The notes: a model not told the origin generated them from the letters alone. DNA of 64,000 bases from Candidatus Planktophila sulfonica (GCF_002288065.1 NZ_CP016773.1:496001-560000), one strand, 5' to 3'; counted from the stretch's first letter, positions 18,955 through 26,710 are shown. Numbers and translations: made by a program.

Positions 18955-20039
18955 TAGTAGCTCCTACGGATTGCGGTCTCAGCGAGAGCTAAGAGAAATG
19001 GACGTGCATTTTCGTTAATCGCTGCAGAATTTGCTGCAGCTACTGATTCTTCACCGAGGCGGTCGATCAATTTTTCTACATCGGCGATTGCGCCGGTATC
19101 CATGATGAGCGCACGAAGTGACTCGATTTTTTCTGCAGAGAGGTCAGGCTTACCAAGATTGGCTGAAAGTTCTGCGCGGGCAGCATCCGTTGCCTTCTCC
19201 ATGGTCATCGCCATCAATACTGTGCGCTTTCCTTCGCGTAAGTCATCTCCTGCAGGCTTGCCCGTAGTTTCAGGATCTCCAAAGATGCCGAGTATGTCAT
19301 CGCGCAATTGGAATGCTTCACCGAGTGGAAGGCCGTATGCAGAAAGTACGTTGAGAAGTTCAGAATGCTCAGTCGCTGATGGACGGGCAATGACCGCACC
19401 TAAATGCAGCGGACGTTCGATTGTGTACTTACCTGACTTGTAACGGGCAATTCGTAGCGAACGTTCGACGCTATGTTCGCGTTCGCCTGCTTCACGAACA
19501 TCGAGGTACTGACCTGCCATTAGTTCGATACGCATTTCATCGTGGATGCGAAGCGCTGCTGTAAGTGATTCATGTGAAAGACCACTGTTGTGAAGCATGT
19601 GATCTGACCAGACAAGTGCGAGATCTCCGAGCAATACAGCAGCTGCTTCGCCAAATTGTTCAGCAAGTCCTGCCATCGAACCTTGGCGATGAAGATTTTC
19701 AAAGTGGCGATGGATCGCTGGCTTTCCGCGACGCGTATCTGATCCATCCATCAAGTCATCATGAATAAGTGCGCATGCTTGCAAGAGTTCCAAGCTCGCC
19801 ATTGCACGAATCTCAGTGCGGCTTGGAGTTGCCCCTGCTGCCATGAAACCTGCATAGGCAAAGAGAGGGCGAAGACGCTTGCCGCCTTCAAGAAGATAAT
19901 CTTCGAGGGCATCACAGACCGGTACTAATTCAGATGCGATGCTGGTGAGATAGTCACGTTGTTCGGCGAGATAGTGAGTAAGTTCGCCTTTCACAGCATC
20001 GCGTACCTCTGATGCGCTCTTCATGACCTCTTTATCCAC
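18954..20039 (-). CDS. crtE: Geranylgeranyl diphosphate synthase (polyprenyl synthetase)
   Basis: Makes the C20 diphosphate precursor for carotenoids. The trans-prenyltransferase motifs are LIHDDLMDGSDTRRG (first aspartate-rich region, with the chain-length region LELLQACA just before it) and FQLRDDILGIFGD (second region). Length is 361 residues. I chose GTG 20039 (product beginning MDKEVMKSASEV) because TACCTT at 20046-20051 lies exactly 6 bases upstream on the minus strand, the leaderless pattern used in this genome; an in-frame ATG five codons later (20024) is the alternative. It leads crtE-crtI-crtB. Adjacent, divergent metF gives the same order as metF/idsA2 in mycobacteria. Product length C20 is inferred from the crt context. 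Confidence 0.94.
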   Translation of the reverse strand: MDKEVMKSASEVRDAVKGELTHYLAEQRDYLTSIASELVPVCDALEDYLLEGGKRLRPLFAYAGFMAAGATPSRTEIRAMASLELLQACALIHDDLMDGSDTRRGKPAIHRHFENLHRQGSMAGLAEQFGEAAAVLLGDLALVWSDHMLHNSGLSHESLTAALRIHDEMRIELMAGQYLDVREAGEREHSVERSLRIARYKSGKYTIERPLHLGAVIARPSATEHSELLNVLSAYGLPLGEAFQLRDDILGIFGDPETTGKPAGDDLREGKRTVLMAMTMEKATDAARAELSANLGKPDLSAEKIESLRALIMDTGAIADVEKLIDRLGEESVAAANSAAINENARPFLLALAETAIRRSY

Positions 20040-20061
20040 GGAGAAAAGGTACCCTGACGCC
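20040..20061. promoter_or_regulatory. Back-to-back crtE/metF promoters with overlapping -10 boxes
   Basis: Only 22 bases separate the two GTG start codons. The minus-strand -10 TACCTT (20046-20051) and the plus-strand -10 TACCCT (20050-20055) share two bases within the palindromic core GGTACC, each exactly 6 bases from its start codon. Both mRNAs should be leaderless, and the two polymerases cannot occupy the site together. Confidence 0.65.
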
Positions 20062-20931
20062 GTGGAGATGCGCAGTGTGAAGAGTGGCCTTACCTACTCA
20101 TTCGAATTCTTCCCACCCAAAGATGTTGAAGGCGAAGAGCGCCTCTGGGCTGCGATGTCGCAGCTTGAATCCATCGCCCCTGATTTCATCTCTGTGACCT
20201 ATGGCGCAGGTGGCTCAACCCGCGACCGCACCATTCGCATCACCTCAGAAATTACCGCTCGTACACATATCCCGACTGTTGCCCACCTAACTTGTGTGGG
20301 TTCTACTCGCGATGAGTTGGTAGATATCTTGAGTAAATATCGCGACGCTGGAATCAAAAGTATTTTGGCACTTCGCGGAGATCCAACTGGTGGACCTCGT
20401 GCACCTTGGAGTGCAACTGAAGGCGGACTCAATCACGCAGATGAGCTGGTAACTCTCGCTGCTGAATTCGGCGGATTTACTATCGGCGTCGCCGCATTTC
20501 CAGATGGGCATCCATCATCTGAAGGAGATATCGATAAAGATGTTCAGGTGTTGCTTGAGAAAGAGAAGCGCGGTGCAACATTTGCAACAACGCAATTCTT
20601 CTTCGATACAGCTAAGTGGAAAATTCTCGTTGATAAGTTAGCTGCAAAGGGCTCAACGCTTCCAATCATTCCCGGCATCTTGCCTGTGACCAATGTCAAG
20701 CAACTTAATCGCATGGCAGAACTCAGTGGCGTGCCAATTCCTTCAGAAATTTCAAGCGCCTTTGCAAAGGTCGAGAGTAATCCAGATGATGTGCGCAAAG
20801 TTGGCGTCGAACTTGCCACCAAACTCTGTCAGGAGTTACTTGAAGCAGGTGCCCCGGGACTTCACTTCTACACAATGAATACCTCATCGGCTACCCGCGA
20901 GATTTACTCGCAGATTAAAGATGAGCGATGA
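20062..20931 (+). CDS. metF: 5,10-methylenetetrahydrofolate reductase
   Basis: FAD enzyme of 289 residues that makes 5-methyltetrahydrofolate for methionine synthesis. The start of the barrel SFEFFPPKDVEGEERLW, the segment PDFISVTYGAGGSTRDRT, and AHLTCVGSTRDEL followed by ILALRGDPTGG are the standard MetF motifs. I chose GTG 20062, preceded by TACCCT with 6 bases between; ATG 20068 is two codons on. An in-frame ATG at 20023 would lie inside crtE and add unrelated residues. Its stop overlaps the start of the CDP-alcohol phosphotransferase gene (ATGA). Confidence 0.96.
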   Translation: MEMRSVKSGLTYSFEFFPPKDVEGEERLWAAMSQLESIAPDFISVTYGAGGSTRDRTIRITSEITARTHIPTVAHLTCVGSTRDELVDILSKYRDAGIKSILALRGDPTGGPRAPWSATEGGLNHADELVTLAAEFGGFTIGVAAFPDGHPSSEGDIDKDVQVLLEKEKRGATFATTQFFFDTAKWKILVDKLAAKGSTLPIIPGILPVTNVKQLNRMAELSGVPIPSEISSAFAKVESNPDDVRKVGVELATKLCQELLEAGAPGLHFYTMNTSSATREIYSQIKDER

Positions 20932-21545
20932 AAGAGCAGCAGTTTAAAGAGCGCTGGAGCGAACTCCATGGTGGCGCGGATACTGAAGGCGTTGTAGGTG
21001 GATGGCTCTCGTTCTCTTATCAAGCAGCGCGTGTTTGTGTAGCTCTTCGCATCACACCTAATCTCTTAACTTTTCTTGGCCTCGGAACAGCGATTGCAAT
21101 GGGGCTTTCTGAGTACGCAGCCATTGCACTCCTTTTGCTTGTCATCTCACTCTTCTTCGATGGTATCGATGGCAGCGTTGCGATTCTTCGTGGCACTGAA
21201 AGCAAATGGGGCGAGCTCCTTGATTCACTCGCCGATCGCATCTCTGAAGCATTCTGGCTTTATATGGGTTGGCGCTTAGGTATTCCTGCTTGGGTCGTCA
21301 TCACCATGTGGACGATTGCATCAACGCAGGAATATGCCCGAGCACGCCTTGCATCACTTGGTCATCGTGAAATCGGTGTTGTGACTCCAACTGAGCGACC
21401 AGTGCGCGCAATCTTTATGGCCTTTGCTTTGATCTTCTACATCTTTGATATTCCAGGAACGGTGCAACTTTCATACGCGTTCTTGGCTCTTCTTACCTTT
21501 AGCTTCTTAAAGGTTATGAAGGTTGCTTCTCTAAAATTGCGTTAG
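20928..21545 (+). CDS. CDP-alcohol phosphatidyltransferase family protein
   Basis: Membrane phospholipid-synthesis enzyme of 205 residues with several transmembrane helices. The family motif D-x2-DG-x2-AR-x8-G-x3-D-x3-D is present as Asp78, Asp81-Gly82, Ala85, Gly95, Asp99 and Asp103, so all four metal/catalytic aspartates are kept, but the Arg after Ala85 is replaced by Ile86. That Arg normally contacts the CDP-lipid. Substrate (glycerol-phosphate, inositol-phosphate or other alcohol) cannot be told. It is coupled to metF by a 4-base overlap, and its 3' end overlaps the convergent crtD-like gene by 32 bases. Confidence 0.88.
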   Translation: MKEQQFKERWSELHGGADTEGVVGGWLSFSYQAARVCVALRITPNLLTFLGLGTAIAMGLSEYAAIALLLLVISLFFDGIDGSVAILRGTESKWGELLDSLADRISEAFWLYMGWRLGIPAWVVITMWTIASTQEYARARLASLGHREIGVVTPTERPVRAIFMAFALIFYIFDIPGTVQLSYAFLALLTFSFLKVMKVASLKLR

Positions 21546-23034
21546 CAACCATCTCTGCGCTGAGGCCCACAAGAGGTAGCCCGCCTCCAGGATGAGCGGA
21601 TCCACCTACTAAGTACAGACCCTTAATTGGTGAGCGGTTCTTCGCGCGAGCAAATGCAGAGCGCGCACCGTTACTTGAAGTTCCATAGATCGAACCACCT
21701 GGTGCATTAACACTTGTCTGTAAATCTAGGGGAGTGCGAATCTCAAGTACTTCTAGGCGATTTCGAATAGCGATTCCCTGTGACTCAATCTGATCGATAA
21801 TCGTATTTGCATACTGGCGCTTGAAGTTTTCATCGCTCCAATCAAAACCATCACCAGTGGTGCTGTGGCGCGGAGCATTTACTAAGACAAACCATGCCTC
21901 ATGACCTTTATCTTTAACCATCAGTGGATCGCGAGGTGCGCAGATATAGATAGTTGGTTTCTCAACCGGGGTCTTACTGGTGAAGATTGCTTCAAATTCA
22001 AGGTCGTAATTTTCAGGGAACAAGATGGTGTGATGTTCAAGTGGCTGCGCATCCGATGGTTTAAGACCAAGTAGGAGCGAGAAACCAGCAAGTGAAGGTT
22101 CTTGTTTTGCCAGTTGCTTACGAATTTTTACAACCTTATTGGTTGGTGCCAATAACTTCTCGTAGACAAATTGCGCATCTGCGTTGGCAACTACGCGATC
22201 AAAGTTCTGCTTATTGCCATGTACTACAACACCTGAAACACGGCCTGATGTGAGGGTAATTTCTTCAACGCGGGCGTTGAGCTGAATATCTACGCCCAGC
22301 TTTTCGCATCTCTCAGTGATCTTTTCAGAGAGTGTGCCAATACCGCCCTTGATATGCCAAGCACCGAACGCTTCTTCGACGAAAGCAATAGTTGATAGAA
22401 CTGCAGGAGCTACGCGAGGGTCAGAGCCGCTATAGGTTGCATAGCGATCCATAATCTTTGCCAGGTTTGGATTAGAAATAGCTAGACCGCGCAGTGATTT
22501 CCACGGTGAAATAGTCTTTAGGTCTCGAATCAATCGCGGGCGCTTGAGTAGAGAAACTGGCGACTTCAGCTCTGACTCAATAAATGGTTCGCGCGAGACA
22601 TCCCACATCGCTTCCGCCTGCAACATCACTCGGTCCCATTCAGCTGCTGCATCTGCGCCAAGAGATTCTTCAATTGAGGCCAGCGTCTTCTTGCGAGATA
22701 AGTTGGCAAACTTCACTGACTTGCCATCGTGGAACCGGTAATCAAAAGATGGATTTACTTCTTCAATTTCAAGAACGCGACCCATGACCTCGCCTGTGCG
22801 CTGGAAGAAATCGCGATAAACAGCCGGCAGAGTCAGAAGTGAAGGACCAGTATCGAATGCGTAGCGGCCAATCCATTCAGTGCGGCACTTACCGCCGGTG
22901 CGATCGGATGCTTCAAAGATTGTGACCTTATGTCCGGCTTTTGCTAAACGAGCTGCTGTGCAGAGTCCGCCGATACCTGCGCCAATAACCGCAATGTTTT
23001 CAACGTTCTTTACTTTTCCCACATGGCCGGTCAT
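21514..23034 (-). CDS. crtD: CrtI-family carotenoid desaturase, probably CrtD-like (3,4-desaturase)
   Basis: FAD protein of 506 residues of the CrtI/CrtD/CrtO superfamily. The N-terminus reads IAVIGAGIGGLCTAARLAKAG and TGGKCRTEWIGRYAFDTGPS; the C-terminus GLYLVGGSAHPGGGLPLVGLS is typical of CrtD-type desaturases that act on hydroxylated carotenoids. Operon position after crtA, cruF and a glycosyltransferase supports a tailoring role, predicted as desaturation at C-3',4' of a 1'-hydroxylated linear end. A ketolase (CrtO-like) or saturase is possible. Start ATG 23034 overlaps the glycosyltransferase stop by 4 bases; an in-frame ATG at 23052 lies inside that gene. Confidence 0.85.
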   Translation of the reverse strand: MTGHVGKVKNVENIAVIGAGIGGLCTAARLAKAGHKVTIFEASDRTGGKCRTEWIGRYAFDTGPSLLTLPAVYRDFFQRTGEVMGRVLEIEEVNPSFDYRFHDGKSVKFANLSRKKTLASIEESLGADAAAEWDRVMLQAEAMWDVSREPFIESELKSPVSLLKRPRLIRDLKTISPWKSLRGLAISNPNLAKIMDRYATYSGSDPRVAPAVLSTIAFVEEAFGAWHIKGGIGTLSEKITERCEKLGVDIQLNARVEEITLTSGRVSGVVVHGNKQNFDRVVANADAQFVYEKLLAPTNKVVKIRKQLAKQEPSLAGFSLLLGLKPSDAQPLEHHTILFPENYDLEFEAIFTSKTPVEKPTIYICAPRDPLMVKDKGHEAWFVLVNAPRHSTTGDGFDWSDENFKRQYANTIIDQIESQGIAIRNRLEVLEIRTPLDLQTSVNAPGGSIYGTSSNGARSAFARAKNRSPIKGLYLVGGSAHPGGGLPLVGLSAEMVANAILEKQPS

Positions 23035-24104
23035 ACGGTGCGACCTTTCCACTGGATAGTTCCGCGTTTAGCCCATGAGTAGATGATGAGATAAATCAAC
23101 AGAGCGCTTGAAAGCGGATGCAAGAATGCGTAAATCGGATTACCGCGCGAACGGATTGCGCTGATTTCGCGAGAGAAAACTATGTAGGCGTAGATAAACC
23201 ATCCGGTGAGATAGCCGTTGAAGATAAGAATGACAGGCAGGATTCCTGTAATAAAGATAAAGGCCACCGCAACGACAGCACCGATACGGCCACCAAAAGC
23301 TTTCCAGAGTGATTTTCCGTAGCCCTGTCGGATCTCATCAAATGATCCATACATGCGAGTGCTTGCTATTGCTGAGCCTTCAGTGACTACGCCCTTAAAA
23401 CCAGCTGCAATCAGAGAACGTGCAAGTTCGATGTCATCAAGGATTTGATTGCTGACTGATGTGAAACCACTGATCTTTTCTAGTGCAGTTGAGCGCACGA
23501 CAAAGAATTGACCATTGGCTACGGCGGTTGAACGACGTGGATATTTCTCAGCGAGGCGAAGAATGACGGTAGCCATCCAAGACCAATGCAGAAGAGGCTG
23601 AATTAACTTTTCAGAGAAAGTCTGCGCAATCTGACGTGGGTATGGTGAGATGAAATCCAGTCTCAGCCTCTCCATCTGTGTAATTGCGCGCATGATTGCA
23701 TTGGGTTCTAGGCGCACATCCGCGTCAAGTGTGATGATGTAATCCGAAGTTGTCGCTTCATAACCTGATTGCAGCGCAGATACTTTTCCAAGCCATCCCG
23801 GGCGAAGCTCGGGGGAGTCAATCACAGTAAATCGTGAATCGCTGCCGATAACAGTTACGAGTAGTTCGGCTGTCTTATCTGTAGATCCATCGTTGATGAT
23901 GATGAACTTGAGCTTCTTGACGCCCATCTGCGAAACCAGCGCCGAAATGAATTCAGGGACATTCTCTGCCTCGTTACGCATCGGAACCAAGACGGTTACA
24001 GCTTTCTTGACCTCTTCGTCCCTTTTAGGAATGCGAATTGTGAAAAAGTTAATGAGCGAGATTGCAAAGATGAGAATTGAAAAAGATAAAAGAAATTGAG
24101 CCAT
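23031..24104 (-). CDS. Family 2 glycosyltransferase, carotenoid-type (CruG/CrtQ-like)
   Basis: Membrane-anchored glycosyltransferase of 357 residues. An N-terminal helix (residues 1-23) is followed by the GT-A fold: VTVLVPMRNEAENV, IIINDGSTDKT, and the DxD-type motif ITLDADVRLEPNA. QILDDIELARSLIAAGF carries the catalytic ED-like acidic pair, and hydrophobic helices follow near the C-terminus. This layout is shared by CruG and CrtQ, which add sugar to hydroxylated linear carotenoids. It sits directly downstream of cruF (6-base gap) and overlaps the crtD-like gene by 4 bases, so the hydroxyl made by CruF is its likely acceptor. The sugar donor is unknown. Confidence 0.85.
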   Translation of the reverse strand: MAQFLLSFSILIFAISLINFFTIRIPKRDEEVKKAVTVLVPMRNEAENVPEFISALVSQMGVKKLKFIIINDGSTDKTAELLVTVIGSDSRFTVIDSPELRPGWLGKVSALQSGYEATTSDYIITLDADVRLEPNAIMRAITQMERLRLDFISPYPRQIAQTFSEKLIQPLLHWSWMATVILRLAEKYPRRSTAVANGQFFVVRSTALEKISGFTSVSNQILDDIELARSLIAAGFKGVVTEGSAIASTRMYGSFDEIRQGYGKSLWKAFGGRIGAVVAVAFIFITGILPVILIFNGYLTGWFIYAYIVFSREISAIRSRGNPIYAFLHPLSSALLIYLIIYSWAKRGTIQWKGRTV

Positions 24105-24110
24105 TACTAA

Positions 24111-24917
24111 TTAATCTTTGTTGCCGAGCCAGCTTGAGAAGAAGTACGGAGTAAGTAGTCCACCCATAATCACTGTGCCGAAGAATGCGAGTCCGGGGCG
24201 ATCGAAGAAGAAGAGGTTGCCGACGAATCCGCCAAAGAGAGTCCAGAGAAGAAGTGCATCAACTGCCGCAAGGGAAGCTGCTTCCTTGCGTCGCTCTTTC
24301 GGTAGAACAAGATTGAGAATTCCGACAATGACTAAACCTGCAAGTAACCAACCAAAGGCATTCGATAGTGGAATATCTGGAGTAAATGGAACGTGCGCGC
24401 CAGTTACTTCCCATGTCCAACGACCAGCGCCGACCATCAGTGGATCGAGGAAGAGATCCCATGCTGCAAGAACTGCGCCTCCGTAGAGAAATACCCAATT
24501 ACCTGCGATACGTCGTGCAGCTAAGAGCGCAGGATGAACCATCATCACCCAAGCAAAAGGAACAACAAGTGGAACTCCGAAGAGTTGTGCGCCAAGGGAT
24601 GAGTCATATTCATAGACTCCAAATGGCCATCCTGTATGAACTCCGAGAACTTCGATTCCTAATCCAAAGAGCGCGGTAATGGGCAGATAGCGAGTCGAAT
24701 ACTTCGCTCCATAAGAGAGGTGTCCATGCACAACCATGGCGAGTGCACCCATATAGATAGTTGCGATAGTGACCAAGCGCAAGGCTTCGCCCTCGATGAG
24801 CGGATATGAAATCTGAAGAAGGATTGTTAAGCCAACAAAGAGAAAGAGAAAGTTTCTTGCCTGAGGAGAAATACCGCCACGACGCCTACGGCGCGGGTTG
24901 TAATGGCGGATTGACAT
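24111..24917 (-). CDS. cruF: Carotenoid 1',2'-hydratase, CruF family
   Basis: Membrane protein of 268 residues with about eight helices. HTGWPFGVYEYDSSLGAQLFG, read as two parts around residues 92-112, then GVPLVVPFAWVMMVHPAL and LAAWDLFLDPLMVGAGRW are hallmarks of CruF, which adds water across the terminal double bond of lycopene-type psi ends to give a 1-hydroxy group. It lies 14 bases after crtA and 6 before the glycosyltransferase. The same enzyme partners CrtD in Deinococcus and CruG in cyanobacteria. It implies that at least one end of the carotenoid stays linear. Confidence 0.93.
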   Translation of the reverse strand: MSIRHYNPRRRRRGGISPQARNFLFLFVGLTILLQISYPLIEGEALRLVTIATIYMGALAMVVHGHLSYGAKYSTRYLPITALFGLGIEVLGVHTGWPFGVYEYDSSLGAQLFGVPLVVPFAWVMMVHPALLAARRIAGNWVFLYGGAVLAAWDLFLDPLMVGAGRWTWEVTGAHVPFTPDIPLSNAFGWLLAGLVIVGILNLVLPKERRKEAASLAAVDALLLWTLFGGFVGNLFFFDRPGLAFFGTVIMGGLLTPYFFSSWLGNKD

Positions 24918-24931
24918 GGTCTAAGTCTGCC

Positions 24932-25630
24932 TTACTTCGCTCTCGTTGCAGAAATCTCACCGCGGAGCTCGAGTACCTCAAAGCGTGCGAAGAGTTCTTC
25001 GCTATACCAACCGATTTCTTCAGTCTGCTTGATGGCGACTTGATGCGCCTGCCCCTTATAGGCAAAATCCCGAAGAGCAGCTGCTGATTTCCAGAGCGAG
25101 AAAGTGCCTTGCAGTCCGATAGGTGCCTCACCGATTCCGATTGCTGTAATCAAACCAGGAGAGTTGTGAAGATCTGTGACCACCGGTGGAACTGCACCCC
25201 AGAAACGAAAGTTTTGATGCCACTTAATTCGCGCACGTGTAATCGCAGCAATCTGCGCATCAGGAGTTGAAAGCGCAGAAGTAAAGTCAAAAGGATTGGT
25301 CTTTGCCCACAAACCATGTGAAGACAAAGGCGAAAGAACTGCGCGAAATTCTGATGTAGATCTCTTGCGCCAGTTGGTCACGATGGAAGATGAATCAAAA
25401 TCAGCCAAACGATTCTGATCGACGACCACAACCATGCCCCATCGAGTCAGGTCAGCATCGCTTGGGGTAAATGTTTTGCCCGTACCCGTTCCCAGAAGCT
25501 TCGAAAATGAAATTCCGGTGAACTTGCGACTGCGCATCCGGTCAATTGCCATGCTGAGAAAGGCGAAGGGGATACTCTTGCGTGCAATAGTAAAGAAGTA
25601 AGCGACGGTGACTTTCTCGGCGCTTTCCAT
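24932..25630 (-). CDS. crtA: Spheroidene monooxygenase family protein (CrtA)
   Basis: Carotenoid C-2 oxygenase family, 232 residues. Diagnostic stretches are AAITRARIKWHQNFRFWGAV, GLITAIGIGEAPIGLQGTFS and GWYSEELFARF, all in the C-terminal half as in purple-bacterial CrtA. CrtA puts a keto group at C-2 of spheroidene; a relative in a marine flavobacterium hydroxylates C-2 in myxol synthesis. Here it leads an operon with cruF, a glycosyltransferase and a crtD-like gene, so it probably oxidises C-2' of the same linear end. The -10 TATCCT lies 6 bases before the ATG, indicating a leaderless mRNA. Keto versus hydroxyl product cannot be decided from sequence. Confidence 0.92.
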   Translation of the reverse strand: MESAEKVTVAYFFTIARKSIPFAFLSMAIDRMRSRKFTGISFSKLLGTGTGKTFTPSDADLTRWGMVVVVDQNRLADFDSSSIVTNWRKRSTSEFRAVLSPLSSHGLWAKTNPFDFTSALSTPDAQIAAITRARIKWHQNFRFWGAVPPVVTDLHNSPGLITAIGIGEAPIGLQGTFSLWKSAAALRDFAYKGQAHQVAIKQTEEIGWYSEELFARFEVLELRGEISATRAK

Positions 25631-25636
25631 AGTAAA

Positions 25637-25642
25637 AGGATA
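25637..25642 (-). promoter_or_regulatory. -10 element of the crtA-cruF operon
   Basis: TATCCT on the minus strand with 6 bases to the crtA ATG. On the plus strand the same bases overlap AAAGGA (25635-25640), which is the Shine-Dalgarno of the divergent aquaporin gene. The two genes are only 15 bases apart. Confidence 0.6.
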
Positions 25643-25645
25643 CCC

Positions 25646-26311
25646 ATGCTGCGCAAGAAGTTATTCGCTGAGTTTCTAGGAACAGCTGTTCTTGTGGCCA
25701 CCGTTGTTGGCTCAGGCATCATGGCAACTAACCTCAGCCCAGACCTTGGCATCGACCTTCTTATCAATACCGTTGCAACAGTCTTCGTTCTCTACATTCT
25801 CATTACTCTCTTAGCCCCAATCAGCAGCGCCCACTTCAACCCATTGGTCAGTGCAATCGCGTTCTTCCGTAAAGAGCTAACAGCAGCTCATGCAATTGCA
25901 TTCTTTGTTGTGCAGATCCTTGGTGGATCACTTGGCGCAATCATCGCCAACCTCATGTTTGAACACCCTGCTATTGATCCTTCGCAGAATGTAAGAGAAG
26001 GAGTCAACCTTCTTCTCGGAGAAGTGGTTGCATCTGCGGGCCTTATCTTCATCATCTTTGTAGCAGTGAAGCAGGGAATAGATAAGAAGATCCCACGCCT
26101 CGTTGCTGCGTGGATCGGCGCTGCCTACTTCTTTACTTCATCCACTTCCTTTGCCAATCCAGCTGTCACGATTGCACGAAGCCTGACTGATTCTTTCTCA
26201 GGCATCAATTTCTCATCAGTTCCTGCATTTATCGGCGCGCAAATCGTAGGCGCAGCCCTTGGTTATGCAGGATTCAAATACCTCACCACTAAAGCAAAGT
26301 CAGGAAAGTAA
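25646..26311 (+). CDS. aqpS: MIP/aquaporin family channel, probable arsenite channel (AqpS-like)
   Basis: Channel protein of 221 residues with six helices and the two half-helix boxes. The first NPA box is changed to NPL (Asn65-Pro66-Leu67 in SAHFNPLVS), and the second is intact (Asn171-Pro172-Ala173), with the selectivity-filter Arg178 kept. It stops exactly where arsC begins, with no spacer. In Sinorhizobium an aquaglyceroporin replaces the ArsB pump next to ArsC, letting arsenite made by the reductase leak out; the same role is inferred here. Without this neighbour it would be a generic glycerol or water channel. AAAGGA 5 bases before the ATG is the ribosome site. Confidence 0.88.
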   Translation: MLRKKLFAEFLGTAVLVATVVGSGIMATNLSPDLGIDLLINTVATVFVLYILITLLAPISSAHFNPLVSAIAFFRKELTAAHAIAFFVVQILGGSLGAIIANLMFEHPAIDPSQNVREGVNLLLGEVVASAGLIFIIFVAVKQGIDKKIPRLVAAWIGAAYFFTSSTSFANPAVTIARSLTDSFSGINFSSVPAFIGAQIVGAALGYAGFKYLTTKAKSGK

Positions 26312-26710
26312 ATGAGCCAACCAACCGTTCTCTTCGTCTGTGTTCACAATGCCGGTCGCTCACAGATGGCAGCAGGCTTTATGCGCGAACTCGGACAGGG
26401 TCGCGTTGAAGTTCTCTCTGCAGGCTCTGCTCCTAAGGATTCAATAAACCCCATTGCAGTTGAAGCAATGGCTGAAGTTGGAATCGATATCGCCAACAAC
26501 ACTCCAAAAGTATTAACAACCGAAGCAGTTCAAGAATCAGATGCTGTCATCACTATGGGCTGTGGCGATGTCTGCCCGTTCTACCCAGGTAAGCGTTATG
26601 AAGATTGGGTTCTAGATGATCCTGCAGGACAGGGGATTGAACCTGTTCGCGTAATTCGTGATGAGATTAAGTCGCGCGTAGAAAAGTTACTCGCTGAACT
26701 TCTTGCCTAA
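26312..26710 (+). CDS. arsC: Arsenate reductase, low-molecular-weight phosphatase fold
   Basis: Cytoplasmic reductase of 132 residues converting arsenate to arsenite. The phosphate loop is Cys10-x5-Arg16-Ser17 (CVHNAGRS), the downstream cysteines are Cys84 and Cys88 in MGCGDVCPFYPGKRYEDW, and the general-acid Asp is in LDDP. Such sequences are either thioredoxin-coupled or, in actinobacteria, mycothiol/mycoredoxin-coupled; the sequence alone does not settle which. It directly follows the aquaporin, forming a two-gene detoxification unit without a visible ArsR in the window. Confidence 0.93.
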   Translation: MSQPTVLFVCVHNAGRSQMAAGFMRELGQGRVEVLSAGSAPKDSINPIAVEAMAEVGIDIANNTPKVLTTEAVQESDAVITMGCGDVCPFYPGKRYEDWVLDDPAGQGIEPVRVIRDEIKSRVEKLLAELLA

